DNA of 64,000 nucleotides from contig WFMF01000058.1 in assembly GCA_011033025.1 (NCBI GenBank), forward strand, positions 648,918 through 712,917, read 5' to 3'. The stretch is from Beroe forskalii (taxonomy: Eukaryota > Ctenophora > Nuda > Beroida > Beroidae). Both the position numbers and the translations under genes were made by a program. Below, in pieces: positions 46,301 through 58,200 of the stretch. Under the pieces are notes generated by a model. It made no database searches, had not been told where the DNA came from, and saw nothing but the letters and a program-made list of their open reading frames with translations. How positions within the stretch are numbered: position 1 is the first letter of the stretch; every line of letters starts with the position of its first letter.

Positions 46301-47390
46301 CAGAATGGCACACCTAGGCGCAGTGAAATCGACCTAAAGCAGCTTGCCAGGCAGGACTACAAGGTGCAATAGTCAACTTCTCTGAGAGTCAGAGTTATCA
46401 CGTGACACGAGTCACGTGACAAACAGTCAACCTGGTCACATGGCAGGATTGCATAATTTAGACCAGTAATATAACGAGTTGCAAATAATTATACGGAATC
46501 TTGTGCGCCTATTTTCCTCACAAATTGAGGGAGGTATTAGGACATAGTGCATAGTTCAGTACGAACAGCTATGGTGTCAGATGTTGGTATATACAAAGTG
46601 TGTTTCTCAACACAACCCCAGATTGCATCATACTTCAAACTATTCCACTCCCCGTTAATTCATGTAACCCATTATTCGTAATCCAATGCATATTTAATAG
46701 GTGAGGCCGTGAAAGACAAGCTAATTTCTCCACCAGTATGTTGTCCAAGGTGTCTTTTAACACAGAAAAAAGTTTGAAATTTAAGGCGTACTCTTTTTGG
46801 TCTACTCAATCTCATCTGGCTGAAAATTAGGGTCTTCAGAAAATGTTTTAAGAATTTGGAGTGTCTAAATTATAGGGGTTTTCTGCTTAGTTTCTGTGTT
46901 TGAAAAGACACGTTGGACAACACCTTGGTGAAGAAAGCGTAACGTCACGCCTTTTTACGACCTCAGTACCCTCCCCAGTAACCATAGCAACCGAATATAC
47001 TCCTCCCACCACACAATTTGTTACCGGGTCACTTGAAAGAGAACCTTTTGAAATTGAAACTATTCGTACCATCTTAAATTACGTACGGAACTTGAAGGCT
47101 GCGGTATATGCATTGGAATTTTACAGAATCCGGAAAGCGAAAGTTAGACATTTAAAGTTGGAATTTAAAGTTAGAACTTTAAAGTTGGAATGAGTGGATT
47201 GGAAATTGGAAGTTGGAAAGATTGAAGGTTGGAAATGGAAAGTTGGAAACATTGAACGTTGGAAATTCGGGGAAATTGAAGGTTGGAAATTGAAAGTTGG
47301 AAACATAAGGCACTGCTCACCGAAGGGAATAGAGACCATCTGCTTGCTTCTTCTGTGGCAGTGCTAAGTCATAGGGCGCCTCAGATAGTT
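43377..47390 (+). repeat. Large tandem duplication, short copy (4.0 kb)
   Basis: A direct, diverged repeat of 34510-43376 without its three extra blocks. It preserves about 150 bases (46110-46265) that the TIR element has displaced in the long copy. No gene is recognised. Confidence 0.82.
47140..47310 (+). repeat. GTTGGAAATTGAA-type short repeats, second array
   Basis: The paralogous array to 43180-43300 with more units. Not coding. Confidence 0.75.
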
Positions 47391-47648
47391 AATCTATTAG
47401 TTTTCCAACTTTTGGTTATTTTTCAAGGAGTTTTATTAACTGGAAATAATAAAATAATGGTTAAAGTCAGACCCAACGCTAACAAATTGTGCAAAATATT
47501 CTGACCCCAATATCATTGATAAATGTAAATAATTGAACGCAATGAAACGAGCATGTAATATAGCTTTTGAATTGATATTTTAGAAAACGAACATAGTTGA
47601 TTGAGACCGGCACATATAATCTCCCAGCTTAACGTTATATAGTTGACG

Positions 47649-47763
47649 TCATATATCAATTTACACGAAGCATCCATACCTCAACCAATAAGAAGGCAGA
47701 ATCACTTACATCCTACGCGCTCATTGGTCGAAACAAAAACTGCTTTGGGTAAATTGATATATT
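47649..47763. repeat. 115-bp inverted repeat element
   Basis: ATATATCAATTTAC at the left and GTAAATTGATATAT at the right. The left end overlaps a TGACGTCA. Probably a MITE. Confidence 0.6.
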
Positions 47764-48009
47764 TCCGTCGATAATAAATACAATTAATAATAATAAGTTA
47801 TGTATATAGATATCATTGTGGATCCAAAACAAAAAACACCACTTGGCACTATATCACCTATATTTGACCATGAAAATTAGGCCACGTATGCTTCATAAAA
47901 TAATTCTAGCTGCTCTGATGGCCCAGCCAAGTTTAAACAATATTATATTGTATGATCATTAAAACACTATTTATTAAGTTTAGCAGGGGCAGTTAGAACT
48001 GCAGTTTGT

Positions 48010-48070
48010 GCTCCTTTAGTGTGCGCCGTGCAAACAATTAAGCCGCGCAAACTGCAGTTCAAACTGTCTC
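48010..48070. repeat. Inverted repeat with GAACTGCAGTTTG arms
   Basis: GAACTGCAGTTTG and CAAACTGCAGTTC are 13-bp exact inverses. Confidence 0.7.
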
Positions 48071-48506
48071 CGTCTGGGGAGACCTAGGATTAAGTTAATG
48101 ATATATAGATATAAAGACAAAGGGTCTGAGATTAGCAATTAACCTAGAGATGGTTTTAACAATTTATATCCTACGATTCTATCTGAGTGAGCTTTAACAT
48201 TTTCCACTAATATTTGAACTGTTTATTAATGTATACCTATTTCGTAACTGTACATTAACGGACGAATATCTTGTAAAACTTGTGGTATGGATATATGTAT
48301 AGATGTATATATTGTATTGAACGGGACTTTGTATTTGCAACCCTTACAAACAGTTAGAAAACTTGAAACAATCATTCAAAACACACAAAAAACTGTTTTT
48401 TCCCGAAAAACAGGAAAGTTTTGAACAAAAATCTTTTGAATGAGAGTTTACATGTTTTCCATTTAACGGCTTGTTCTAGAAATATCGGCAAATAAACTAA
48501 CTGAAA

Positions 48507-48752
48507 CCAAACCGAACCGTTACCGATCTTTGGAAAGATCTAGAATATTACAAATTGATTAGATGTCATGGTAACCATGTTGTTACCACTAAATAGTGTG
48601 TTGTTACATATTACACATTGAACGACGCGCGCGAGAAATAGGCGGTTCAATGTCATCAACTCACTACATTGAGCTATGATAATGACGTCATCATACCCGC
48701 CTATTTCTCCTGCGCGGAGTTTAAACAATGATCGGTAACGGTTGGTTTTAAA
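48507..48752. mobile_element. ~245-bp nested TIR element
   Basis: Outer arms ACCGTTACCGATC...and GATCGGTAACGGT are inverses. Inside is a second hairpin, GCGCGAGAAATAGGCGG and CCGCCTATTTCTCCTGCGCG, and a CRE-like TGACGTCA at 48683. Confidence 0.65.
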
Positions 48753-49588
48753 CGTACCATGCACACTGTGACATGCATTGCACCGTGAAGCAAAATATAT
48801 ATATCATACAATCATTCGCTGTGAGATGTACCACCCTGGTCATACTGTGTAAAAACAGCATTGTTACAATATACATTGTTGGCATTGGAAGATATATGAG
48901 AATATTGACGAGCAAAAATATCGTTTCAGGCGTATGACCAGGGCGGCCAAATCTTTAAAAAGTCTACATAAAAGTATCAAAACCTAGGTTTCACACTTAT
49001 CATTAAACCCTAGGTTGAATACTCTACCTATATTGGTTCCCTAGAGTATTTCAAAGCATGTCCGCTCATGGGAGAAACAGAAACAGAAATATATGTGGAG
49101 AAAGTTTGGACAAAATAACTCTGCGGAGGAGCTTCAATAACTTTGCAGAGGCACATAACTTTGCAGAGGCGCGTCTCTCCCAGGAGGGACCTGTATAATT
49201 ACAATTATCACTGCTCCCGCACCCACCGCACATGGTGCAGCAGGTAGCCATGGCAACAGAAAACAAAACACAAAAAACTTTATTAAACATTAAAAACTCC
49301 ACTGGAGGGTGGCTGTACGGAAAAAGAAGCCGTTTAGAACATTTTAATAAAAATATATAACTTAAAATATATTCAAATTATGCGAACCACGAATCAAATT
49401 TTGTGATAACTTTAAACAATATTGCATACGTATATACCAGGATTGAAATTTCGGAGAGACTTGATCATCGGTTTTAAATTTTAAATTCTTGAGCTATTAA
49501 AATCGGGTCATTTTTCCTCTACATACTGATATCACTTCACCGCATAATTTAAAATATTTGAACTAAAAGAAACAAAAAGAGAGTCCCC

Positions 49589-50392
49589 TCAGAAAGTAGT
49601 GACGTAGGTAAACACCCTGGGGGTTGAGTCTCTGAGTCTCACCTGCTTCTTGCTGAAGCAGACCTTGCAGGACGCCAGCAGCCCCACCCCTCCTGATGTA
49701 GAGGAGTAGCTCTGGTTCCACCGCAGGTTAACCTGCCTCAGTTTGTCCTGCTCGACTTCCTCCTCGGCATGAGGAACAAGGAGCATGGCCGGGGATAACT
49801 CGGCTAATTGTCTGGCTTCGGCGGCCGACGGAACGTAATCGTCCTCCTCATCGCTCCACGCGAGGTCCTCCTCTTCCGCGTCCGAGAGGGAACAGGATGA
49901 GGAACTGTCGTAGGCGGACGAGCTGTCGTAGGCGGAGTCCGGCGAGTTCTTGTTCTTACACCGGCACTTCCGGTCGCGAGGCGTAGCCGAGAGAATGCCG
50001 CGGAGGCGAGTGTCGTAGGGCCGGAGTTGCTCGGAGTAGCACCGCGAGCGGACGCCGTCCGGCTCGGGAGCGGATAAGTCCATGTTAGGGCCACGGGCAC
50101 CCGTGTTGTATTGTCTGTAGCAGTGAGCGGCAAAGGTCGGGAAGCTCACGTCGGCGGGGGGCGCGACTTCGCACCCCCGGAAAGAGGCGTGGTCGGAGGG
50201 GGTAGACGAGGGGGAGCCGAGGGACGAGGGGGAGATGAGAGACGAGGGGGAGGGGAGGGACACGAGGTCCAGGAAGTTGCTTGTCAGGAGGGTGGAAAGA
50301 GATTCGACCAGTCTCCGTTTTCCGGTGCGAGTTGGAGGTTCCATATTCTTGGTGTTTGGTACTTTGCTAGAAAAAGCGGTGGGGTTAGTCAT
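49589..50392 (-). CDS. Acidic protein with C-terminal PP1-docking motif (A)
   Basis: I take ATG 50392, giving 267 residues. The frame is open a little further up, but only from a TTG. ATG 50344 has the better context (AATATGG) and is an alternative start. The protein has a Ser/Pro-rich N-terminal half, a serine/acidic middle (SLSDAEEEDLAWSDEEDDY) and, near the C terminus, VEQDKLRQVNLRWNQSY then KVCF at about residues 243-246. KVCF fits the RVxF docking consensus for protein phosphatase 1. The order of acidic region then RVxF motif resembles PPP1R15 (GADD34/CReP), which direct PP1 to eIF2-alpha, but the actin-binding helix seen after RVxF in those proteins is absent. It has no introns and is locally GC-rich. 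It shares features with the neighbouring gene at 51896. Confidence 0.7.
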   Translation of the reverse strand: MTNPTAFSSKVPNTKNMEPPTRTGKRRLVESLSTLLTSNFLDLVSLPSPSSLISPSSLGSPSSTPSDHASFRGCEVAPPADVSFPTFAAHCYRQYNTGARGPNMDLSAPEPDGVRSRCYSEQLRPYDTRLRGILSATPRDRKCRCKNKNSPDSAYDSSSAYDSSSSCSLSDAEEEDLAWSDEEDDYVPSAAEARQLAELSPAMLLVPHAEEEVEQDKLRQVNLRWNQSYSSTSGGVGLLASCKVCFSKKQVRLRDSTPRVFTYVTTF

Positions 50393-50442
50393 CGAATTAT
50401 ATGAGAATTTAATTTCCAAAATTGCGTCAATACATAAAAGTT

Positions 50443-50452
50443 GAATATATAA
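50443..50452 (-). promoter_or_regulatory. TATA-like box upstream of gene A
   Basis: The minus strand reads TTATATATTC about 55 bases before ATG 50392. Weak evidence in AT-rich DNA. Confidence 0.2.
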
Positions 50453-51895
50453 ATGAAAAAACGATTATCAAATTTTGAAGATTATTGCCTGGGAACAGGA
50501 AGTTATGGAATAATCTCGAGAAAGAAAGGGGACTCGAGAAAAGGTCTGAAGTACGATGAAAGTTGCAACACTTCACGGGTTGATAAGTGATATTTGATCC
50601 GGGAAATTAGAATATATTCGATTCCGTGGTATTAGATTACTACCCCAAAACTGTTCCTGTATGTGAAATTACATCTTGAGAAATTACATCTTGAGTTCAG
50701 GAAGAGGAGACAATGTTGGTATCATAAAATCCGTCAACGTAAAATCTTACTCTTCATGAGTGACGACACTTGGGGCTTTATTAATATCAGTTTGAAGTGG
50801 CAAAAAATGAAGTTACTTTTTGTTTTTTAGAGTAAGACTTTAGAGTTAGACGGGTATGGCAAATAAAATACATAATTCATTTAAAATATAACATTAAACA
50901 CGGGATACTAGATCTCAAATCACACAAGGATCGTTATATGCTAATTTACACAACATTCCTTACGAAATAAAATCAAGTTTCAACAGATTCCAGCTGCAAA
51001 ACAATTCAGGAAAAAGTCACAAAATCCATTTCTCATACTATGTTAAAGTGAAACAATCTCGGCACACCTCAGACTTTCAGAACAAAAGAAGTTACACAAA
51101 ATCGTTCACCTCAAATATATTACAACTATTTCTAAATATTTGTGCAGATAAATCACTCAAACTTAATACAAAATAAAGCGGAACTGAACAGCAATAAACT
51201 AACTTCGCATAGCAATAAAATCACTATGCACATACAATACAAAAATCACGATTAAATATATGATTATAACATAGAAAACATTATTTAAACGCAGCTCCTA
51301 TCTGATTGGAAAGATATCTTTACACCTAGATATTGAAATATAACACCAAATTAGGAATTCAACAAATATACACTTTCATTTCAGGCACATGTGTGAAAAG
51401 AGGGAGAAAACAAGTCTACAATAAGTTATACAAGATTATAAGTTTGTGTGGCTCTCATATAGGAAATAAGCCATTGAACTTCATCACATCACAAATCTAA
51501 GGCAACATAATGACGTCATAGCTTAAATGCAAGGCTTTAAACATCACTCCATTTAACTCCATTCAATTCCACAGACACACACTAAGATTCAATGAGGTGT
51601 AACATGTTATATATACAGCAATTGAGTCCATTTTACACCTTTTGTGCTAGATAACAAATCATCCAAACATGGCCAAATGACAGAGCACGAAATGGAATAT
51701 ATTATTATTCAATCAAGACGCCATGAGAAATGAAGTCTTGTTGTCACACACAGATTATTTTAATGAAACAGCATCAAAGCATACAATGCTATGTTTAAGT
51801 TAAAAATTTCATAAATTAAAAATCAATGTAAATATAAAAAGGGGGTGGGGGTTGTATACCTACAGAACTAAAGACATATACAGTCCAGGGGTCGG
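50453..51895. other. Intergenic between the two acidic-protein genes
   Basis: AT-rich; I see no coding frame. It would hold the promoter of gene A and the 3' UTR of gene B. A TGACGTCA lies at 51511. Confidence 0.4.
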
Positions 51896-52405
51896 CTACA
51901 CCGAGATAACGGTCACTAAGTTCGGTTCCGGTAGAAACTGGACTCGCTTCATCGACCGACACCGCGAGACTTGGTCGCTGGTCGTGTAGATCTTCTCGCT
52001 CTTCTCGTTCGCTTGCCGCACGTTCGCATCACTCATTTTCTGTTCCACGTACTCATCAGCGTACGGTATAATGTTCGTACAGTTGTTAAAGGACTCCCAC
52101 AGTTCGTCTGATATGGTAAACGCTGTACTTTCCTCATCACTCCAACCATCGTTCTCATCCTCATCACTCCAAACTCCGTCATCCTCGTCCTCTGACGAAT
52201 TATCCTCCGAGTTACACTCCATGTGACGGCTACAGTGGTTCGTTTCGTACGTGATTTCTCCGCCTCGTTCGGGGTTTTTGTCCGGTGGATCGAGCGGCAC
52301 CACTTCTTCGAGGAGAGTGGCGGCCGCTGATCGGAAACACGTGGCTACTTGTCCCATGCTTTGCTTAGTGACGATCCTCCGTTTCGAATCTCTTGTCAGA
52401 GTCAT
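51896..52405 (-). CDS. Acidic protein with C-terminal PP1-docking motif (B)
   Basis: A 169-residue protein from ATG 52405 to the stop at 51896. It has an N-terminal KRRIV (compare KRRLV in gene A), a strongly acidic middle (EDEDDGVWSDEDENDGWSDE, about residues 72-92), then YVEQKMSDANVRQANEKSEK and KRVQF at residues 153-157, followed by a 12-residue hydrophobic end. KRVQF is a canonical PP1 RVxF site. The shared order and the matching VEQ...RQxN...Y block make it a diverged paralog of gene A in the same orientation. A PPP1R15-like role in PP1 targeting is plausible but not shown. No intron. Confidence 0.72.
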   Translation of the reverse strand: MTLTRDSKRRIVTKQSMGQVATCFRSAAATLLEEVVPLDPPDKNPERGGEITYETNHCSRHMECNSEDNSSEDEDDGVWSDEDENDGWSDEESTAFTISDELWESFNNCTNIIPYADEYVEQKMSDANVRQANEKSEKIYTTSDQVSRCRSMKRVQFLPEPNLVTVISV

Positions 52406-52566
52406 TGATACTCAGTTAGTTAATTAATTAATTAATTTACAGGAAACATTGATACTGAGAGAGAATACACATTGTCATATTATCTCCTATTTATTTTACA
52501 GAGTTTTAGATATGATTGAAATATAGAGTCATTAATACTGAGAGAAAACGGTGTGATTAGACAAGT

Positions 52567-52575
52567 TTTTATATA
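52567..52575 (-). promoter_or_regulatory. TATA box candidate for gene B
   Basis: The minus strand reads TATATAAAA, a good TATA match, about 160 bases before ATG 52405. This would give a 5' UTR of about 130 bases. Confidence 0.4.
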
Positions 52576-52839
52576 ATTTCCTGCATGACTTTTGACATTA
52601 TTATTGAAACTTAGAGTTCGCAACTCACAAGGAAAAAGGAATTATTCAGTTACTTTGAGGCTGATATATTTGTGTATCTTTATACGTTGCTGAGAGCAAA
52701 AGAAAAGCATTCATGGCTCACTGTACGACATATATATTGACAGGTGTATCTCTGGTTTTGGTATAATTACAGCAGCCGAACATACACACACGGCAAGCAG
52801 CAAGCAAGGTCTATTATCAGCACAAACGTTGGGAGTTTT

Positions 52840-52930
52840 GAAACGTGACAAATGTTTGGTAAACGATCATCCCGATTGGTCAGGACTGTTCCCAGCTCAT
52901 TTCCTATTGGTAGATCCCGTCACGTGACAG
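52840..52930 (-). promoter_or_regulatory. CCAAT boxes and E-box upstream of gene B
   Basis: ATTGG occurs twice (about 52875 and 52906; CCAAT on the minus strand), and GTCACGTGAC lies at about 52918-52927. The cluster is promoter-like, but it sits 450-520 bases from the start codon and might serve another transcript. Confidence 0.35.
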
Positions 52931-55243
52931 GCATATCTCGTATATGAATAATCACCAACTTTTCATGTCTTATATATTTAGGACTTCTTTCCAGAGCACA
53001 AATATAAAGTTAGAAAGTCTATGGCTTTATGGAGAGTGTCAAGATGAGTCATATTTACAGAGAGGAAACTAATCTATGAGGTTCAATGGAAAAACCGATC
53101 CTGGCTAAACACACTAATAATTATTCCATCTGGAAATCCCAACAGTTGCCGATTTCCCACTATTTCACGGCTAACTTATCGTTAGTCAGTTACAATATTT
53201 CAGAGCGGGGCGTTGGCTCGGAGTTTACGAACACAAAAACTAAGCTGGCAAGAAGGTCACACAACATAACACACATGAGATGTTATATAATTGCAAAGGC
53301 AGGTGTAGAGGAAAATATTATAACCGTGTGCAAGAAATTATTGTGGATATATATTCGAGTTACCATGGGAATGATTTCATCAACGTCACGATGATTTCAT
53401 GCACGGGGATTATCCAAAAAACAGGTTTATATTTTGAAAGAAATGGCCACAAATCCAATCAAACGAGTGTTAAACAACAAAATATAAAACCCGGGCTATG
53501 TCTATATATATATTCCATAGTCGTTAAAACGTGTGTTGAATTAATAGCATGTCTAGTGGAAATAGTCACACCGCGGCAACACAGAGCAAAGATTGCTGCT
53601 GGAATGTAAATGTAATTTCCTTGAGGTATTCCAGGAAATTCGAGAAGCTTAAGTTACCGAGAATGTTGTGTGTGTGTGCGTGTGTGATCATTACACGACT
53701 TGGAAGATTGCCAAGGCTAAAGCGAGGCAGTGATCTGGTACACTCAATACACAAACTATAGGAAACTATAAGATACAACTCGATTATCAGTATAAATCAA
53801 AGCACAAGTCGCAAACAAGGTACAAACGATCAAAGTTGAGAAGGTTCGAGTTTCAATGGTTATCAAGCGAATTACGGCGATTGCGATTGATAATGAGCTA
53901 ATTAATAATCAATATAAGTTGAGGAAGTCTATAATGGGACCTATTAGTGACACTAATTAAGCGAGTTTCTAAGAATAGGTCTAGTTTTTCCCCTGGCGTC
54001 ACCGTACCTTGAAACTTAATGATTTAATTAAGCAATGATTAATGCCAACGAGAAATTATTACCAGTGAATTATGGCTTCTCAGTCACAAGTCACAAGTCA
54101 CAAGGATTCTCAGAGACAAAAAATTTTCAATTGAGGCAATGGCACTCAAAAATCAAAGGTAGTTGACAATTTTCAACACGAACAAGTACATGGATTTGTG
54201 AAAGTGGATCAATTAAAAGGATATGCTTATGAAAATAAAAAAGACAACAAACTTAAAAAATCACATGATTCTTTACAATCACGAATAATCCAAACGCCGA
54301 AACAGGAAAATACTATTGAAATCAACCTTGCAGCAACACTGGGGAAAGGTAGCAAGGAGTCATCGATTACCGTCTCACGATTGCTTCACAAAGGCAGAAA
54401 TCAAAACCGAAATAAATCTTGAGTTAAGTCTCAAGACTCAAGCAAACAAGTAACAACAGCAACGCAAATCCAAAACAACGGCAAGACACTCGACATTAAA
54501 CATCGAGCACACAAATCTACGAACGTGATGCAAGAAAATAAAACACAGGGACGCACGTAGGAGCATAGCACAGAGATGACGCAACACTGGGAGAGAGCAA
54601 CGGTTTAATGTGCAGCTGCGGCCAAGAATATGCGTTACCGTTGGCGGGACAAATAACGTTTTGGCGTGGAGCCAAGTCCAAGACCTTGCCGCCAATTGGT
54701 GGAACGCAACGCAATAGTAACACAGAAACGCTTGCGCAGTAAACAGATTTTGGTTCAATATCGAATGATTGCGCGGCTCTTAGCGCGCGCTCGATCTGAT
54801 GCATAAAATGCGAAAACTTACTCAAAAGTTTCGATTCAAAATTTAAATGAATTTATGTTTTTATAACACACTTATTCAATACAATTAGCAGGGATTTGGT
54901 TTTCATGCAAATTGATACCAGGATACAACATCATAATAATAAAATGGTAGTTCATTTTTGTGCGCGCGGCGCAACAAAAATTTTAAAATCCAAATGCAAT
55001 TCCGTCAAAGTTCAGTGAGTTATTGGGATCAAAAAATTGTTAAATACAATATAATAAACATAAGTGTTATATATACCGTGATTTTATCCTTTGTCAGTTA
55101 ATTCTGCGAGCCGATATTTGACGCCCGTGCCGCGCAATTCCAACATCTAATCTTCCGTGTACGATCGAGCGCTATTTTGTGAATTCTTGCAGCGCATTCA
55201 TTCTTCTGCATTCTTTGTTTTTAGAGTTGTCGTTGTAGTGTCT
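52931..55243. other. Intergenic; likely 5' region of WDPCP-like gene at right
   Basis: Open frames here (up to 109 codons) have no recognised domain and overlap on both strands. The last 250 bases before 55244 would contain the promoter and 5' UTR of the WDPCP-like gene. GCGC-rich patches occur at 54750-54800 and 54960. Confidence 0.4.
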
Positions 55244-55295
55244 ATGTTGTTGGATACTCTCGTCTGTTCTTCCTGCAAGCTTTCTCAGATATTCC
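55244..55295 (+). CDS. WDPCP: WDPCP exon 1 (start codon)
   Basis: ATG 55244 reads MLLDTLVCSSCKLSQIF plus one base, then donor GTAAGT at 55296. Phase 1 matches the next acceptor. It is the weakest of the five by itself because it is short. Confidence 0.6.
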
Positions 55296-58200
55296 GTAAG
55301 TAATAAGTTAATGAATCTCTGTCAAATAACATTGAAAATGCCGGCATGGTTTGACTTTTGAGGTCCAATCAGGATTGAAGTTCATACCTTCGTCCGTCAC
55401 CAAAATGATTGTTATTTATTCTAATTTCTGTTGTGATTTAGGACATTTCCGCAATGGGGTCAATTTGATTTTATTTTCTACCGCACTCTGGTACATGTTG
55501 AAATTTAAATGGATTTGCTGATTGAAAGTTGACTGTTTGACGTGAAGTATCAGACAAGGAGGGAATGTTTTTTCCTTGCCTGTAAGATAAGGATTATTTA
55601 AGTTAGTAAGTTGTTTTTGGTATTGCCAATTGAGCTCAAAATAAGGAACAGGTTATACCTTGGGTATAACTAGGTAGATTAATTAATTAGGACTTCGTGA
55701 CCTTGTTGAAACCTCAGAAACTGAGTGCAAGGCATCAAATCTAATGAATAGTTTCAAAGAGAACTAGTGCCAGGGATATCAAGTGTTAGCAAATTCAAAG
55801 TTTACTACTTTCATTTTAGAGTAGTTTTGACATCAGTCTCCATTCTCGATTAGTGCTATATTCGATGTTATATTTTGAAATATTGTTTGTTTGTTAGTAA
55901 ACCCACGGTGGCGCTGGCAATGCGCAGAAAGAGTGATAATGATATACATCTACAATTACAAGAGTAAACATACATAACTCAAGGCAAAAATTTCAATCAA
56001 TGTGCTGATCGCCCTGGCGGCAAATCAGATTTGTCGCAACCCTTCTCAGTTAGATAACTACTTCATAAATGAAGCAATTGAATCCAAAAAGTGAAAATGA
56101 AATGCAAATAAATTCATATAAATACAGATAGATTCATATTAAGATTTGGTAGATTTTCAGGAGCCATCTCATCTCTTTTATTGATGTTCTATTTCAGCTA
56201 TTGACAAGGGGCTAATTCGACACTACGTTGCAAGCTCTGACGTTTCACCACTACACACCGCTAAACTCACTGCTGGTTATAAAGGTGGGTCAAGGAGGGG
56301 CATACAAATGGGCAAAACGCCAAGGAATCGTTAGGTTTTCATAGCGCGTAGTCGGACAGGAAAATAAAATTATCTAACTGGCAGGAGTGGTTACAATTAT
56401 TCTTGGAGCAAGGTAAATTACTCTTGTTTTCACTCTGTTAAATACTTGCATTATTTCATGATAGAAACGGGTAAATTATAGTCTATTACCAATCGTAATT
56501 TCGTCAAAGCTAAACTGTGATATATCATCATCATGTCGAGGCAAATCCAATGAATAAGTTCAAGAAAGTTAATTAAGTGTATAAGTGAGCCTTGTAGGTC
56601 ACAGTAAAACCAGCCATAAAACCAAATAAAAAGCTTTTCCCTGTACCTATTCGACGAATCCTACTTTTCGACGCATCAAGAATTTAAAAGAATTTAATAA
56701 TTTAAAATAAAGTAGCTCACTCGGCGCCGCTACGAGTTACCTCATTATCAAATTTTGAACAACGCAATTCAAATTAGTTAAACTGTTTCAATACATCAAA
56801 AATGTCGATCGTTAATAAACCCAGACATACAGCACTGTATAGTGTATATAGGACGTGGCTTTTAATGGGTTAAAATGTTATATTACGTCAGCTGAAAATC
56901 TCCCACCTTTTTCAGGTCTCGGTGCTGAGTACGCATTCTCTTCTAAAAAGCTAAAGGAAAGCCATGATGAGCTGGAAGATTTGCTGGATAAGTTCTCTCC
57001 GACAAAAGTTACTTTCCTCTCAGAGGATGTCATACAGGTACGATTTTACATAATATCAGCAAATGTCATCGTCGATACCACCCAAACCCACCCCGAACCC
57101 AACTGGTTTTCTGGTTTAGCCTCAAAATCACCCGAACCTACCCGAAACCGACGGAACCGACATGAATCTTCGTTTTTCAATAATTTTTTAATCAAAATAT
57201 GAAAAGTGGCCGAACCAACCCCGAAACGAGCACAAACTTTACTCGAATGTGGAACCACCCGAAACGATAATCGCACTATATAGTGACACCACACTATATA
57301 GTGACACCATGTCACTGTATAGTTCGCTGACAACATGAAGTGTTTTTACGCACTATTTAGTGACAAAAAGTAGACTATTATATGTTATTGAGTGTCCCGA
57401 GCCATCTTGAAGGGAAAGTGCACTATAGAGCGAGATGGTCTCATTATGACCCCAACTGATCGTGACATGACGTGTCACGTCACACAGTGTCTCGGTGGAT
57501 CACATTGCACCCCTTACAAGTGATTATAGGGTACGTGTTGAGCAGGTATGAGCTGGGACACCTGAGCACTTGCATCTCACCCTCCTCCACTTGTTCCAGC
57601 TCCTCCCTCAACCTCTGCTCCTTCACCTGCTCCCTCCCCTCCCTTATCTTCTGCAGACCTCTGACCTGGTTCCAGAGTACAATGTAAGCGGATCTGATGA
57701 CAGGAAATCCGATCGGGGCCTCCCCTTTCTTCCCGTTGGTGACATTGGCATGATGTGGAGACTCCTCAGTATCTACCTTTTGACTCCATCATCCTTAATC
57801 CTGACTGAGAAGTCCTTCCAGATGATTGGAACCCTCCCCAGTCCTCTTCTTTTCCCTTGGTGGCATTGAAATGGTGTGGAGGCCTCTCCGTCCTACCCGA
57901 TTACTGGCCTGAGATGAGTGACTTCGCTGACTACATGGAGTAGACCTGCATAAAGTCCAAAATGGACTTTATACCGACACTCGACATTATGACGACATGA
58001 TTTTCCACATCAAGCAGCTGGAACTCCTTCCTAAGTACACCTTCCTCTGACCTGGACTTCAAGGTGCGGGTGAAGAAGCACTCCTCAATCTGGAAACTCC
58101 CTGGAGTCCTTGGAGAAGCAGAAGACACACACAGCACCTACCATCCACGACACCCAGAGAGGAACTTCCTTCACCCACTCTACCAGAGAGAAGAAGAACG

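Larger units (their letters stand above)
47391..49588. other. Intergenic, with several small inverted repeats
   Basis: No gene is recognised. Separate inverted repeats lie at 47649-47763, 48010-48070 and 48507-48752. A TTTATT at about 49278 (AATAAA on the minus strand) could serve the gene at 49589. Confidence 0.4.

Noticed and set aside
46900-47193. 97-codon frame over the short duplicate copy
   Set aside because: Its end is made of GTTGGAATTTAAAG repeats and the paralogous copy is not open.
49066-49302. Short Cys-rich minus-strand frame (CCTMCGGCGSSDNC)
   Set aside because: The Cys cluster is suggestive, but the second half derives from a CTCTGCAAAGTTAT tandem repeat and it lies in the likely 3' region of the acidic-protein gene.
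53086-54825. Several 70-109-codon frames on both strands
   Set aside because: They overlap each other, have no recognised domains and lie in probable regulatory sequence between two genes.
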